64,000 bases of DNA from Cryptomeria japonica (Eukaryota > Streptophyta > Pinopsida > Cupressales > Cupressaceae), in assembly GCF_030272615.1 (NCBI RefSeq), contig NC_081412.1, positions 18,205,932 through 18,269,931 on the forward strand, written 5' to 3'. Of the stretch, positions 10,693-20,016 are shown in pieces; positions within the stretch are counted from its first letter, which is position 1, and each line of letters starts with the position of its first letter. Under the pieces are notes generated by a model. It saw nothing but the letters and a program-made list of their open reading frames with translations. It ran no database searches and was not told where the DNA came from. A program made the translations under genes and the position numbers.

Positions 10693-13024
10693 TCATAATT
10701 GCAATTTAATGTTATTAAGTTGGAATTTCAAAAAAAAAATTATCCTGTTCGTGCCCAAAAGTTTGGGCATGACACAATACATACATGAAGAGCAAAAACA
10801 TACCATTTGTCTCATATAAATTACTAGTGAACTTGCATTTAAACACATAAATGAGTTCATGTCACTCGATCCTGCAACTATACAACAATCTAGATAGTTT
10901 TCAGTGTTAGATTCAGTAATCAACCAAAAATGTCTTTGAACCATTGACGTACTTGGTTTACCTTGACCCATCATATACTTACACCATTGCACAATTGTTT
11001 TTGGATCTATCAACTCAACACCACTTTTGTATTTCAATTATTTTCTAGCTAAGGTTCTTTTTACACATGCTCCTGCACCATAGTACTCTTGCTTACCATG
11101 TCCAACCTCAGTGAAATTCCAAAAATATTGTACAACACTTGTCATATGCATCCTTATCAACCAATAAAACATCCTTGCACTCTTGAACTGTGTGGTGCAA
11201 TTATTTAACCATATTAAGTGTTGGTTTTATCGTATGTTCCTTTCCCTTAAACTATCATAGAAAACTTTAAAGCATCCTTGTAAAAACTCTGATGAATGAA
11301 TATGATATTCACTTCTGTAGAAGTGATACTCTCTTACAACCTTTCTATCCTTCTCTATGCTATCAGCTGCATGCATTAATGCTATGTGTACAAAAATAGA
11401 AACTTGTGTAGAATGATAATACATAGATTGCACTTCATTTTGAGGTTGTAGTGTATAATTTTCTGCAAAAATCAATGATAGAGACAATGGTGCGAAGAGG
11501 AAATGTGTCCTTACATAACTTGATTTGCTCATCTAACCATTGAGCTCTATGTGTATGCATTATGTACTCATAAACTAGTTTCTCTTGAAACCTTTTCATA
11601 AATTCAGCTACATATATATTATTTTTCACTAGCTCACATCTCTTCAAATCTCTTCCACCTTTAACTCCATATGTGACTGTCTTGTATTTTCCAAAAGAAA
11701 ACTAGTTTCCTACCAATTTCATGTATGCTCTCCAAATGTATACATCTTGGTAAATTTTGCAAACCACCACATATAGCACAAAAACCTTCCAAACAAGGCA
11801 TCTTATAATAATTGCAATCATCATGTCTATTACATAGCACACTTGAAATAAATTCTCTTACCGACTTAGGAGGTTCTTGTATATTGCATTCCTGCAAAAC
11901 ATCATTAGTGTGAAAAATAGAACAAATATGACAAAAAATATCATAGTGCATGGAAAATTCAATATGCATCCTACAACAACACGTGGTGTGTACATGATTA
12001 ATGTTAACATAAAAAGGTTTTGCCATTTCAAAAAATCTTTGAGAAATTATTATTTGAGGAAACTTTCGAAGGAATCTTTCATAATATTTAGTTGGAGTCA
12101 TATCCAAATAGTGTTTGGCATGTGGCTCATGAATGGTAGACCCGATTAGCCTTCTAACAACATCTCTTTGGTTGGGTGAAACTCTTGTGTTGTCATGCCA
12201 AAAATTTTCAATTAATGTTCTTAGTGCATCAACAACAACCTTGTCTTTGCGTGGTAGTCTACCTGAGAATGCCCAAAGAGAATTAGTGTTCGGCTCCTCT
12301 ATTTTTTCTCACCTCTATAATGCTTTACATAATGTTGTTCTACTAACATTTAACGACTTACTTTCTTTTCTTATCAAATGATCTTTTTTTATTTTCTTGC
12401 TCATTATGGTTGATGTAATGACACGTGGAGTAGCACTAGAATATTTAGTACATGATTTTGAACCAATAGCTTGATATGCATCAAATAGATTTCTCACAAT
12501 AGCTCTTTCACTGTTACTTTCAGATGATGTTAGGCCTAGAATTTTCATTGTCTCTCTAAAATTCAATTTTTTTAATCATTTGAACAATTAACTCACATCT
12601 TGCGGTTTGATTTAAGTTTTCAAAATAGTTTTGCCATAACCATTCTTCTACAAGTTCATTCATTTATTTTATCAGGCATTGCCTTCAATATATTCTTATC
12701 AATGTCAATTAAATACTTTGGTTTCTTAATAATGATTCTAGGAGGTGTTAACATCAGTGCATTATGTACATTCAATTCATCAAATAGAGGTGTATGTTCA
12801 TCATTTAATTGATTGTTCAATGTGGTATCTTCTTCAATTGCATTAGGTTCATACATTTAATCAAACGTCTCTTATTCAATTACATTAAGTGCATTATGTT
12901 CATTTGGTAAATTGAATTGAGATGTTGAGGATGAAATACCTTCTTCTCCCATTGTTCTTATGTCACATAATTTCTTCATACGTTGCCTTTGTCTTTCCTT
13001 TTCAGGCTCTTGTTGTTCCATCAT
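10693..13024 (-). pseudogene. DDE-type transposase-like gene (FAENY family), degraded
   Basis: Read from ATG at 13024, the frame starts with an acidic/Gln-rich leader, has stops near 12865-12870, and continues with a basic IIIKKPKYLIDIDKN region, a helix-rich SSESNSERAIVRNLFDAYQ and EEPNTNSLWAFSGRLPRKDK. The conserved core follows: FWHDNTRVSPNQRDVVRRLI, RFLRKFPQIIISQRFFEMAK, a Cys cluster (TTCCCRMHIEFSMHYDIFCH; CLEGFCAICGGL), then YEYIMHTHRAQWLDEQIK, IDFAENYTLQPQNEVQSMYY and VREYHFYRSEYHIHSSEF, and finally WNFTEVGHGKQEYYGAGACV with a C-terminal KTIVQWCKYMMGQGKP. D in IDFAENY, an acidic residue after HFYRS and E in FTEVGHGK are plausible DDE residues. The family occurs as uncharacterised proteins in plants and some animals, from memory. 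Frameshifts near 11470 and 11650 and stops such as the one at 11038 show it is dead. Intronless. Confidence 0.65.
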
Positions 13025-13242
13025 TCCTCACTTGTTCTTTCCTATGGTTGATATCGATTGTCCTAAATAGAATCATATAACATGTATGTAAACAAAAGTT
13101 CATAAACAAACAAATAACCATAAATATGCATCTTATCATTATTTTTTTGAATCAAAGCTATTAAACAATCACAATAATATTGACAAAACTAATAAGAACA
13201 ACAATTCAATCATTTGAAATCATGCAAAAATAAAAAATTCAC

Positions 13243-13300
13243 TTACTTCTATGTATAAAACATTGATAGAAGTGCAGACACAGTTGCAGTGGGGTCTTCA
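13243..13300. repeat. Upstream block duplicated at 15822-15868
   Basis: AATTCACTTACTTCTAT…GAAGTGCA-A-A-AGTTGCAGTGGGGT occurs both upstream of the transposase-like gene and again just before the second GA array. This suggests that the promoter-proximal segment was duplicated along with the adjoining repeats. Confidence 0.65.
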
Positions 13301-13359
13301 ATGACCTCAAAAACTTATTTTGAGGGTGTTGAGGCTCTTGGGAAAATAAAAATATGTCT

Positions 13360-13625
13360 CAGTACCGCGTATACACTATATTAATAATCGTGTGTGCGTT
13401 GTTAGTCCCTAAAATTTTGGCAAGCCCAATGGTATTTTTTTCCACCTTGTACTAGTAAGTAGCGCGTACGCGCTTCTACACCTTAAAAATGTTAAGGCAT
13501 GGCAAAGAAATAATAGGCTTAGTACCTCATATGTGCTTACAAGTAATAAGTAGCACATGCATGCTCCTATGCCTTAAAATGTTATGGTAGGGTAGCAAAC
13601 TAATAGGCTCAGTATGTCATACATA
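13360..13625. repeat. Internal block of subterminal-type repeats
   Basis: Copies of AAGTAGCGCGTACGCGCTTC / AAGTAGCACATGCATGCTCC with AGTACC(G/T)C(G/A)TATA and TTAAGGCATGG lie here. The block resembles the arms at 1500-1675 and 17640-17790 but sits upstream of the minus-strand transposase-like gene. It could be a binding or promoter region, or an older element end made internal by later repeat growth. Confidence 0.5.
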
Positions 13626-13639
13626 CTATTTGTATTAAA

Positions 13640-13959
13640 GAAAATGTGAAGGAAAAGGGAGGGAGGGAGGGAGGGGGGAGAGAGAGAGAGAGAGAGGAGG
13701 GGGGATGGAGAGAGGAGGGGGGAGGAAGGGAGGGAGAGAAGAAGGGGTATGGAGGAAGGGAGAAGGGGAAAGAGGGAGAGAGAGGTAGAGGGCGGGGGAG
13801 AGAGAGGGAGAGGAGGGACAAAGAGAAGAATGGGTATGGAGCAGAGGGAGACAAGGGGAGGAGAGGGATGGAATGGGAGAGAGATACACCTAAGAGAGGA
13901 GGAGAGTGAGATAGATAGATAGAGACTGAGAGAGAGAGGGAGAGAAGAAGGGGTATGGA

Positions 13960-14011
<52 letters not shown>

Positions 14012-14373
14012 AAGGGGTATGAAGGAGAGGGATGGAATGGTAGAGAGATACACCTAAGAGAGGAGGAGAGTGAGATAGATAGATAGAGAATGAGAGGGAG
14101 AGAGGGAGAGAAGAAGGGGTATTGAGGAAGGGAGAAGGGGAGAGAGGGAGAGAAGAAGGGGTATGGAGGAAGGGAGAAGGGGAGGGGGAGAGAGAGAGTG
14201 AGAGTGAGAGAGAGAGAGAGGGGGGAGATAAGGATGGGGGAGGGATGAAGAGAAGAAGGGGTATGGAGGAGAGGGAGAGAGGGGGAGGAGAGGGATGGAA
14301 TGGGAGAGAGATACACCTAAGAGAGGAGGAGAGTGAGATACATAGATAGAGATTGAGAGGGAGAGACAAGAGA

Positions 14374-14425
<52 letters not shown>
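13640..14425. repeat. GA-rich array with higher-order repeats
   Basis: This purine-rich block is made of (GA)n, GGGA and GGAGG runs. A composite unit (GAAGAAGGGGTATGGAGGA … GATACACCTAAGAGAGGAGG … GATAGATAGA) recurs at about 13880, 14045 and 14306. The long serine/leucine- and arginine/glutamate-rich open frames here are products of the repeat. Confidence 0.9.
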
Positions 14426-14428
<3 letters not shown>

Positions 14429-14429
14429 A

Positions 14430-15690
14430 TGGTGTCCTAAGGGTCATGTAGAACACTATATGACCTCTTAGGACACCATACGACCCATAACGACATCATA
14501 TGGAGTCCTAAGGGGTCAAATGGTGTCCTAAGAGGTCGTAGGAGACCATATGACCCCTTAGAACACCATACAACCCATAACGACATGATATGGTGTCCTA
14601 AGAGGTCATAGAACACTATATGACCTCTTAGGATACCATACAATCCATAACAACATCATATGGATTCCTAAGGGGTCAAATAGTGTCCTAAGCAGCCGTA
14701 GGAGACCATATGACCCCTTTGGACACCATATGACCCATAACAACACCATATGGTGTCCTAAGGGGTCATATGGTCTCCTACGACCCCTTAGGACTCCATA
14801 TGGTATCATTATGGGTCGTATAGTATCCTATTTCCCTCTCTGAGTCCCCTTCTCCATGTCGCTTTCAATCTCTATCTCTCCCTCTATTTCTCTCTCTCTC
14901 TCTCTCTCTCTCCATATCTCTCTCTATCTTCATCTCTCTTTGTCTCTCCCTCTCAGTCTCTATCTATCTATCTCACTCTCCTCCTTTGTTAGGTGTATCT
15001 CTCTCCCATTCCATCCCTCTCATCCTCCTCTCTCCCTCTCTAGGGTCATATGGAATTCTTAGGGGTCATATGGTATCCTAGGGATCCATGCATGTGTCCT
15101 AAGGGGTCATAGGACACCATATGACCTCTTAGGACACCATATGACCCATTACGATACCATATGGAATCTTAAGGGGTAAAATGGTGTCCTAAGGGGTCGT
15201 AGGAGACCATATGACCCCATAGGAAACCATATAACCCCTAACTACACCATATGGTGTCTTAAGCGGTCATAAGGTGTCCTAGGGGTCATAGGACACCATA
15301 TGGTGTCCTAAGGGGTCACAGGACACCATATGACCCTTAGAACATAATATGACCCCTAACAACATCTAAGGGGTCATAGGGTGTCCTAAGAGATCATAGG
15401 ACACTCTATGACCCCTTAGCACACCATAGGACCTATAAAGACACAAAATAGTGTCCTAAGGGGTCATAGAATATCATATAACCCTTTAGGAAACCATATG
15501 GTGTTGTTATGGGTTGTATGGTGTCCTGAGGGGTCATATGGCATCTTATGACCCCTTAGGATACCATATGGTGTTGTTTGGGTTGTATGGTGTCTTAAGG
15601 GGTCATATGGTATCCTAAGGGGTCATAGGACACCATATGACCTCTTAGGAAACAATATGACCTCTAATGACACCCAAAGGGGTCATATGG
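14430..15690. repeat. Palindromic satellite (CCATATGACCCCTTAGGA)
   Basis: A roughly 21-22 bp unit CACCATATGACCCCTTAGGA and its reverse complement TCCTAAGGGGTCATATGGTG alternate throughout, making overlapping dyads. A higher-order period of about 160 bp is visible at the start (compare 14444 and 14604). The array is interrupted at about 14835-15045 by a CT-rich block. Confidence 0.88.
14835..15045. repeat. CT-rich block, inverted copy of the GA array
   Basis: TCTATCTATCTATCTCACTC … GTTAGGTGTATCTCTCTCCC is the reverse complement of the composite unit at 13860-13920, 14045-14090 and 14290-14350. The GA array therefore has an inverted partner inside the palindromic satellite. Confidence 0.8.
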
Positions 15691-15864
15691 TGGGCTAATA
15701 AAAATATATTATTTAAAGTTATAAAAAACAACAAGGTTTCGCCAAAAATCAAGTGTAAGAGCTTGACCTAACCCTAAGAGTACATGATAAAAATCAAAGA
15801 GGAAGTTGCAGACAAGAAATAAATTCACTTACTTCTATAGAAGTGCAAACATAGTTGCAGTGGG

Positions 15865-16008
15865 GTATGGAGGGAGGGAGGGAGAGAAGAAGAGAGAGAT
15901 GGATGGGGTATGGAGGAAGGGAGAAGGGAAGAGAGCGAGAGGGAGGGAGAGAAAGAGGGAGAGGGAGGTATGGGGGGAGAGAGAGAGGGAGAGGGAGAGG
16001 GAGATATG

Positions 16009-16082
<74 letters not shown>
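15865..16082. repeat. Second GA array ending in long (GA)n
   Basis: GGAGGGAGGGAGAGAAGAAG-type sequence grades into an almost pure (GA)n tract (about 16011-16082). It follows the duplicated transposase-upstream block. The interval 15691-15821 shows no feature. Confidence 0.9.
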
Positions 16083-16084
<2 letters not shown>

Positions 16085-17083
16085 CACCTTCTACATGCTT
16101 GAGAGGGGAAGACAATACACTTATATGTGTGTATATATGCTTATTAAACTATATATTATTATATACATATATATAAATATTGTAGTCACATAAATCTGTC
16201 TAGTTTAATTAAATGAATATTTCCTATTATTTGATTAAAAATCCACTAGCCATCAGTTAATTAAATTAACATTTAATTAATTCATCTTCAAATCATTTTC
16301 CTATTAATTAAATAAATTATTCAATTTATTTTAATTAATTCATTAAACCAAATTCACAATCAATTAAATGAATAAATCCTATTTATTTAATTAATCCCCC
16401 TTTTCCTCTTTTAAATAAATTAAATTAAGCATTTATTTAAATTATTTATCCCTCCCACTTGCATTTTCCTACAAATGCAACTTGCAACCACAAGTTGAAA
16501 TAAATGAATTTTATTTTAATAAAATCCTATTTTCCCTCACCCACCAAACCCACTTGCAATCCTAATCCCCTTCTAGATTCTTCTAAACCCTTCCTAATTA
16601 ATCTAATCCATCCCCTAATTATTGTCACATTCCTAAGCAACTTGAAGTCACTTCTCAAAGACTTCAAAGTCTTTGAAAAGCATTTAATGCTTTGTGTGTT
16701 CAACAATTTAACCTCTAAAGTCTTCTAAACCACTTATAGCTCTTACATAACCATTTATGGTTATTTCAAATTGCACTCGTGTGTCTCCTCAAGCATTTAT
16801 TGCTTTGACCATGTTTATCCCTTTTGCCTTTGCACAAGAGTTTACCCCTTGGATAAAAGCTTTATCCAATGGATAACTCTAACCTAACCTTAACCTTACC
16901 TCCTAGGTTAACCCTCAAGTCATGTCAAGCATTTAATGCTTATTCCCTCTCCTCTCAACCTATCTCATATTGACACTTGTCATCCTGGGATTGGGTTGAA
17001 AGTCCTCACATGGATTGAATATCATTCAATCTTGACCCTTGTTGAGATTACTCAATCTCAACCATCGATTGCTCCATTTTTCC

Positions 17084-17091
17084 TATAAATA
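17084..17091 (+). promoter_or_regulatory. TATA box of solo LTR
   Basis: TATAAATA is preceded by CCATTTTTCC and followed by GAGC(T/C)CATTTC. It is conserved at the same place in the 47393-48777 copy (48313-48320). This position marks the U3/R boundary of the LTR promoter. Confidence 0.75.
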
Positions 17092-17294
17092 GAGCTCATT
17101 TCATCATAATCTAGATCTTGAAAACTTGTATGCATTTAAGCTATAGGCATTTTGAGAGAGAACTTTAGCATAATCAACTAATAATATTGTTATTTTGGTT
17201 AAAATAAATCATTTTAGTATCAATAACATAGTATTAACTTTTTATTCACATTTAAAGCAAATACTTCAATATCAAACCTCCATAAGCATCCATA

Positions 17295-17489
17295 GTGCAA
17301 AAAGCTGCTGAGAGCTACACTATTTTGGAACTTGGAGAGGAGAGAAACAAGGGAGAAGAAACCAAGAGCATGTTAGGAGGCATTTGGAGATGCCTCATCA
17401 TATTTACCTTCTTAGTTAGATATTTTATCATGCTTTTGATATTTCTTTTGATATGCTTCTGTAGGAAAGTATTTTGTTGTGATTTCTAA
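17295..17489 (+). CDS. Small ORF conserved between solo LTR copies (64 aa)
   Basis: The frame starts MQKAAESYTILELGEERNKG, continues GGIWRCLIIF and then has a hydrophobic, potentially membrane-spanning segment (about residues 33-56). The equivalent frame in the other solo LTR (48522-48707) is 61 aa and differs at scattered residues without stops over 55 codons. It lies downstream of the TATA box, so an LTR transcript would carry it. Preservation in two young copies may be chance; coding status is unproven. Confidence 0.25.
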   Translation: MQKAAESYTILELGEERNKGEETKSMLGGIWRCLIIFTFLVRYFIMLLIFLLICFCRKVFCCDF

Positions 17490-17639
17490 CACTAACAGTT
17501 TGCCTTTTCTTCTTGTTTGTGTCTGGTTATCATTGACTAACCTTCCCTTTTTACAGAGCATCAAATATTATATATATAAAATATATATTATATGTATATA
17601 CACATTATATATACAATATCATATTATACACAATCCCAA

Positions 17640-17790
17640 AATTTAAACAAACATAGTGTGTATGCACTTTTATAGTAAAAATAGCGCGTATTTTTAGTTA
17701 AGATAGAGCATACGCGCTTTTTACACCATAATTACCCCGTACATGCTTTTTATACCATAGGTACCCCGTACACTCTTTTGACTGTTTAGG
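17640..17790. repeat. Right subterminal repeats of the TIR element
   Basis: AGCGCGTATTTTTAG, GCATACGCGCTTTTTACACC, CCCCGTACATGCTTTTTATACC and CCCCGTACACTCTTTTGAC occur in series, matching the CGTACATGC/GCGCG vocabulary of the left arm. The stretch 17791-18581 between these repeats and the right TIR is AT-rich; I see no gene in it. Confidence 0.6.
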
Positions 17791-18581
17791 CTTGGAAATA
17801 GGCCTGGATGAGAAAACTACGGTTTGGAAGTTTGATTTCCCTCCCTTTCCCTCCTTTTTGACGTGTTTTATTTTACTAGCTTGGTTTCTCAACTTTGTCA
17901 TCATCAAGTGAGTATTTCTAAAATTGCCACCATATTTTCACCCATCTTCTGAGCTTTCTGACCATATAATTTTTTAAAGATTTGAACAACAATAACATTA
18001 TTATTGAATTTCTTTTACTAGTGTCTATATAGTTCTAACAGACATAGGTGGACCATTTTTTTAATAAATTTTGATATACTTATCCAAATTTAAAAAAATT
18101 TCTATATTATTGTAGTGCAAATGATTCTTTACAATTAAAAAAAAAAATTGTATTTTTTGATTTGTTTAGTGTAACTTATGGTTCGCGCACGAATAGGTAC
18201 CTAATTTTCAGATTGTGCTCGATTGGAAAATTCATTAAAACAAATAATCAACAAAAATTTACAAACAAATACACATCTTCTAGTGCTCACTCTTAATTAT
18301 CTTTCTGCCAAAGGATTTGACAAAATACTAAATCTAACTATGACTTTTTTGATGCGCACATCAGACACTATGTTATCTTTTTCAAAAAAAAATTAGGGTC
18401 CGTTTTTCGTTCGCGAAGGATTTGACCCCCTTTATCTTATCCAATTTTGAAAAATTTTAGTTGTTTGGAAATGCGATTAAGAGTACTACAGTATTTTTTC
18501 TTTGATTATCTTCATATCTTGAGTGGATAACTTTCAAATTTTGCCTCCAAGTTCAGGTTCACCCGATTTTAGAAAAAAAAA

Positions 18582-18628
18582 GTGTCCACTTATACCCCCC
18601 TTTTTGACCACCATCTTTGTGCACTTAT
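18582..18628 (-). repeat. Right terminal inverted repeat
   Basis: GTGTCCACTTATACCCCCCT…GACCACCATCTTTGTGCAC is the inverted counterpart of 1411-1449. Directly after it, the copia RT frame resumes at CTAAAAGTAATGATGAC (KSNDDINLYYKI). Confidence 0.75.
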
Positions 18629-19660
18629 CCTAAAAGTAATGATGACATAAACTTATATTATAAGATCACTGACGATGACATTGATTATTGAGGTCTTTTT
18701 TGATGATATCATTTTTGGAGGTGAGGATAAGTTATGCATGGAATTCTCTGATAATATGAAGAATGAATTTGAGATGTCTATGATTGGAGAAATGAGATTT
18801 TTCTTAGGTTTGCAGATTACTCACAGTGATAAAGGTATTTTCATTTAGCAAATTAAGTATGCTAGAGAGTTGTTGAAGAAATTTGGTATGAAAAACTCTA
18901 AACCGGTTAGTACTCCTATGGTTACAATTGATAAATTGACAAAGAAAGATGTATCAACTCTGGTAAATTCTACAAGGTACAAATCTATGATTGGAGGTTT
19001 GTTAAATTTGACTCAGACTAGATCGGATATAATGAATGCAGTGTGTATTGTATCAAGATATCAGATTGATCCTAGAGAGAATCATGAGAGTGAGGTGAAA
19101 AGGATTTTAAGATATTTGCAAGGAACAACTGGGTATGGTTTGTGGTATCCCAAAAAAGATGACTTTACACTATGTGCATATGCAAATGCAAATTGGGCTG
19201 GAGATATAGATGACTAGAAGAGCACATTCGGTGGATTTTTCTTTCTTGGAAAGAAACTTGTTTCATTGATCATCAAGAAACAGTCATTTACTTCTTTATC
19301 TATTGTTGAAGCTGAGTATGTTGTTGCTACTACTAACTGTACACAAGTTCTATGGATGAAGAAAATGTTGAAGGATATAAGGGTGAATTGTAATGAATCG
19401 GTAGTTATTCACTGTGATAACTCTACTGCTATTGGCATATTTAAAAATCCAATATTTCATTCTAAGACTAAGCACATTTCTATCAAGTATAAATTTTTCA
19501 ATGAGAAGGTTGAAGCAAATGAAGTTAGATTGGCTTATGTGAATACTAAAGACTAGATTGCAGACATCTTCACTAAACCTTTGCCCAATGAATCATTTTA
19601 GTATTTTAGAGACAGATTGGGAGTTTTTGCCCCTCTGGTAGAGAATTGAGTGATGTTGAT
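18629..19660 (+). pseudogene. Ty1/copia pol remnant: C-terminal RT and RNase H
   Basis: This is the continuation of the pol at 1-1410. RT resumes with INLYYKITDDD, then, after a one-base shift, VFFDDIIFGGED; the usual YVDD catalytic box reads FFDD. FFLGLQITHSDKGIFI, a stop, then KYARELLKKFGMKNSKPVST follow. RNase H reads YANANWAGDIDD where copia has YxDADWAG, so the first catalytic Asp is lost. IVEAEY and IHCDNSTAI retain the other acidic residues. Stops occur at the ends of DIDD and NTKD, the latter probably CAG to TAG (KDQIADIFTKPL is usual). The frame ends at the RLGV motif near 19625. Confidence 0.93.
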
Positions 19661-19807
19661 TGGCATCAGTACGGTATGAGTTATCAGAACTATTATTCCT
19701 TTCGGATTGATGTGTTGGTGCTACTACTTAGGATGAATAGTCAACTGTGTGGTTCAGAGGTTATATGATTTTTCTTTAATGTTCATGTCATATTTCTAGC
19801 ATTGATG

Positions 19808-20016
19808 TCAAAGGGGGAGAGATATTCATGTGAAAAATAGAGCTAAACAAATATATCATTCACATAGAGAGTTTGGTCTATTGGTTCAGAGCTTCATTGT
19901 TATATCATTCTGGGGAGATTGTTGGTTGTCTTCCATTAGGGGAGACTTGTTTGGCATTTCTTGGCACTTGGATTTTATTCACATCTAGTGTTGCCATCAA
20001 TGCCAAAGGGTGAGAT
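19808..20016 (+). promoter_or_regulatory. Duplicate polypurine tracts before the 3' LTR
   Basis: Two tracts occur: TCAAAGGGGGAGAGA at about 19808-19822 and CCAAAGGGTGAGAT ending at 20016, each preceded by an ATTGATGTC/ATCAATGCC block. The second directly abuts the LTR and would prime plus-strand DNA. Multiple PPTs are a known feature of the Sirevirus lineage of copia elements. Confidence 0.75.

Larger units (their letters stand above)
16181..17563 (+). mobile_element. Solo LTR (family S), 1383 bp
   Basis: The LTR begins TGTAGTCACATAAATCTGTC and ends in GAGCATCA. It is flanked by a perfect 5-bp target duplication AATAT (16176-16180 and 17564-17568). It contains a TATAAATA box at 17084-17091. 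The same LTR, 1385 bp long and about as well preserved, is at 47393-48777. No internal domain is attached, so this is a solo LTR from recombination, inserted into the TIR element after that element was in place. Confidence 0.93.
1411..18628. mobile_element. 17.2-kb TIR-bounded DNA-transposon-like insertion in copia RT
   Basis: The copia RT is interrupted between 1410 and 18629. The two edges are inverted copies: left GTGCACAAACATGGTGGTTA, and the reverse complement of the right edge GTGCACAAAGATGGTGGTCA, each followed inward by GTGGACAC. The flanks ACTAAAGT (1403-1410) and CCTAAAAGT (18629-18637) look like an 8-9 bp target duplication with an indel. Between them lie a plus-strand multi-exon gene remnant, a minus-strand multi-exon gene remnant, a minus-strand DDE-type transposase-like pseudogene, subterminal repeats at both ends and large simple-sequence arrays. 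A solo LTR (16181-17563) inserted later. The superfamily is not settled: 8-9 bp duplications fit hAT, P or Mutator-like elements, but the transposase is not a recognisable member of any of these. Confidence 0.75.

Noticed and set aside
13574-14456. Long open frames on both strands (Ser/Leu/Pro-rich or Arg/Glu/Gly-rich) up to 235 codons
   Set aside because: They are translations of the GA/CT array in every frame, with no start context, domain or codon structure.
14430-15690. CRISPR-like array of repeats and spacers
   Set aside because: The units are contiguous, inverted and degenerate, with no unique spacers, and the DNA is plant nuclear.
15794-16193. Open frames over the second GA array
   Set aside because: Same cause: dinucleotide repeats have no stops.
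1411-18628. Assignment to CACTA transposons because CACAAA follows GTG at the edge
   Set aside because: CACTA ends are CACT(A/G) with 3-bp duplications and encode a TNP2-type transposase; the inverted repeat here extends outside CAC, and the transposase-like gene is different.
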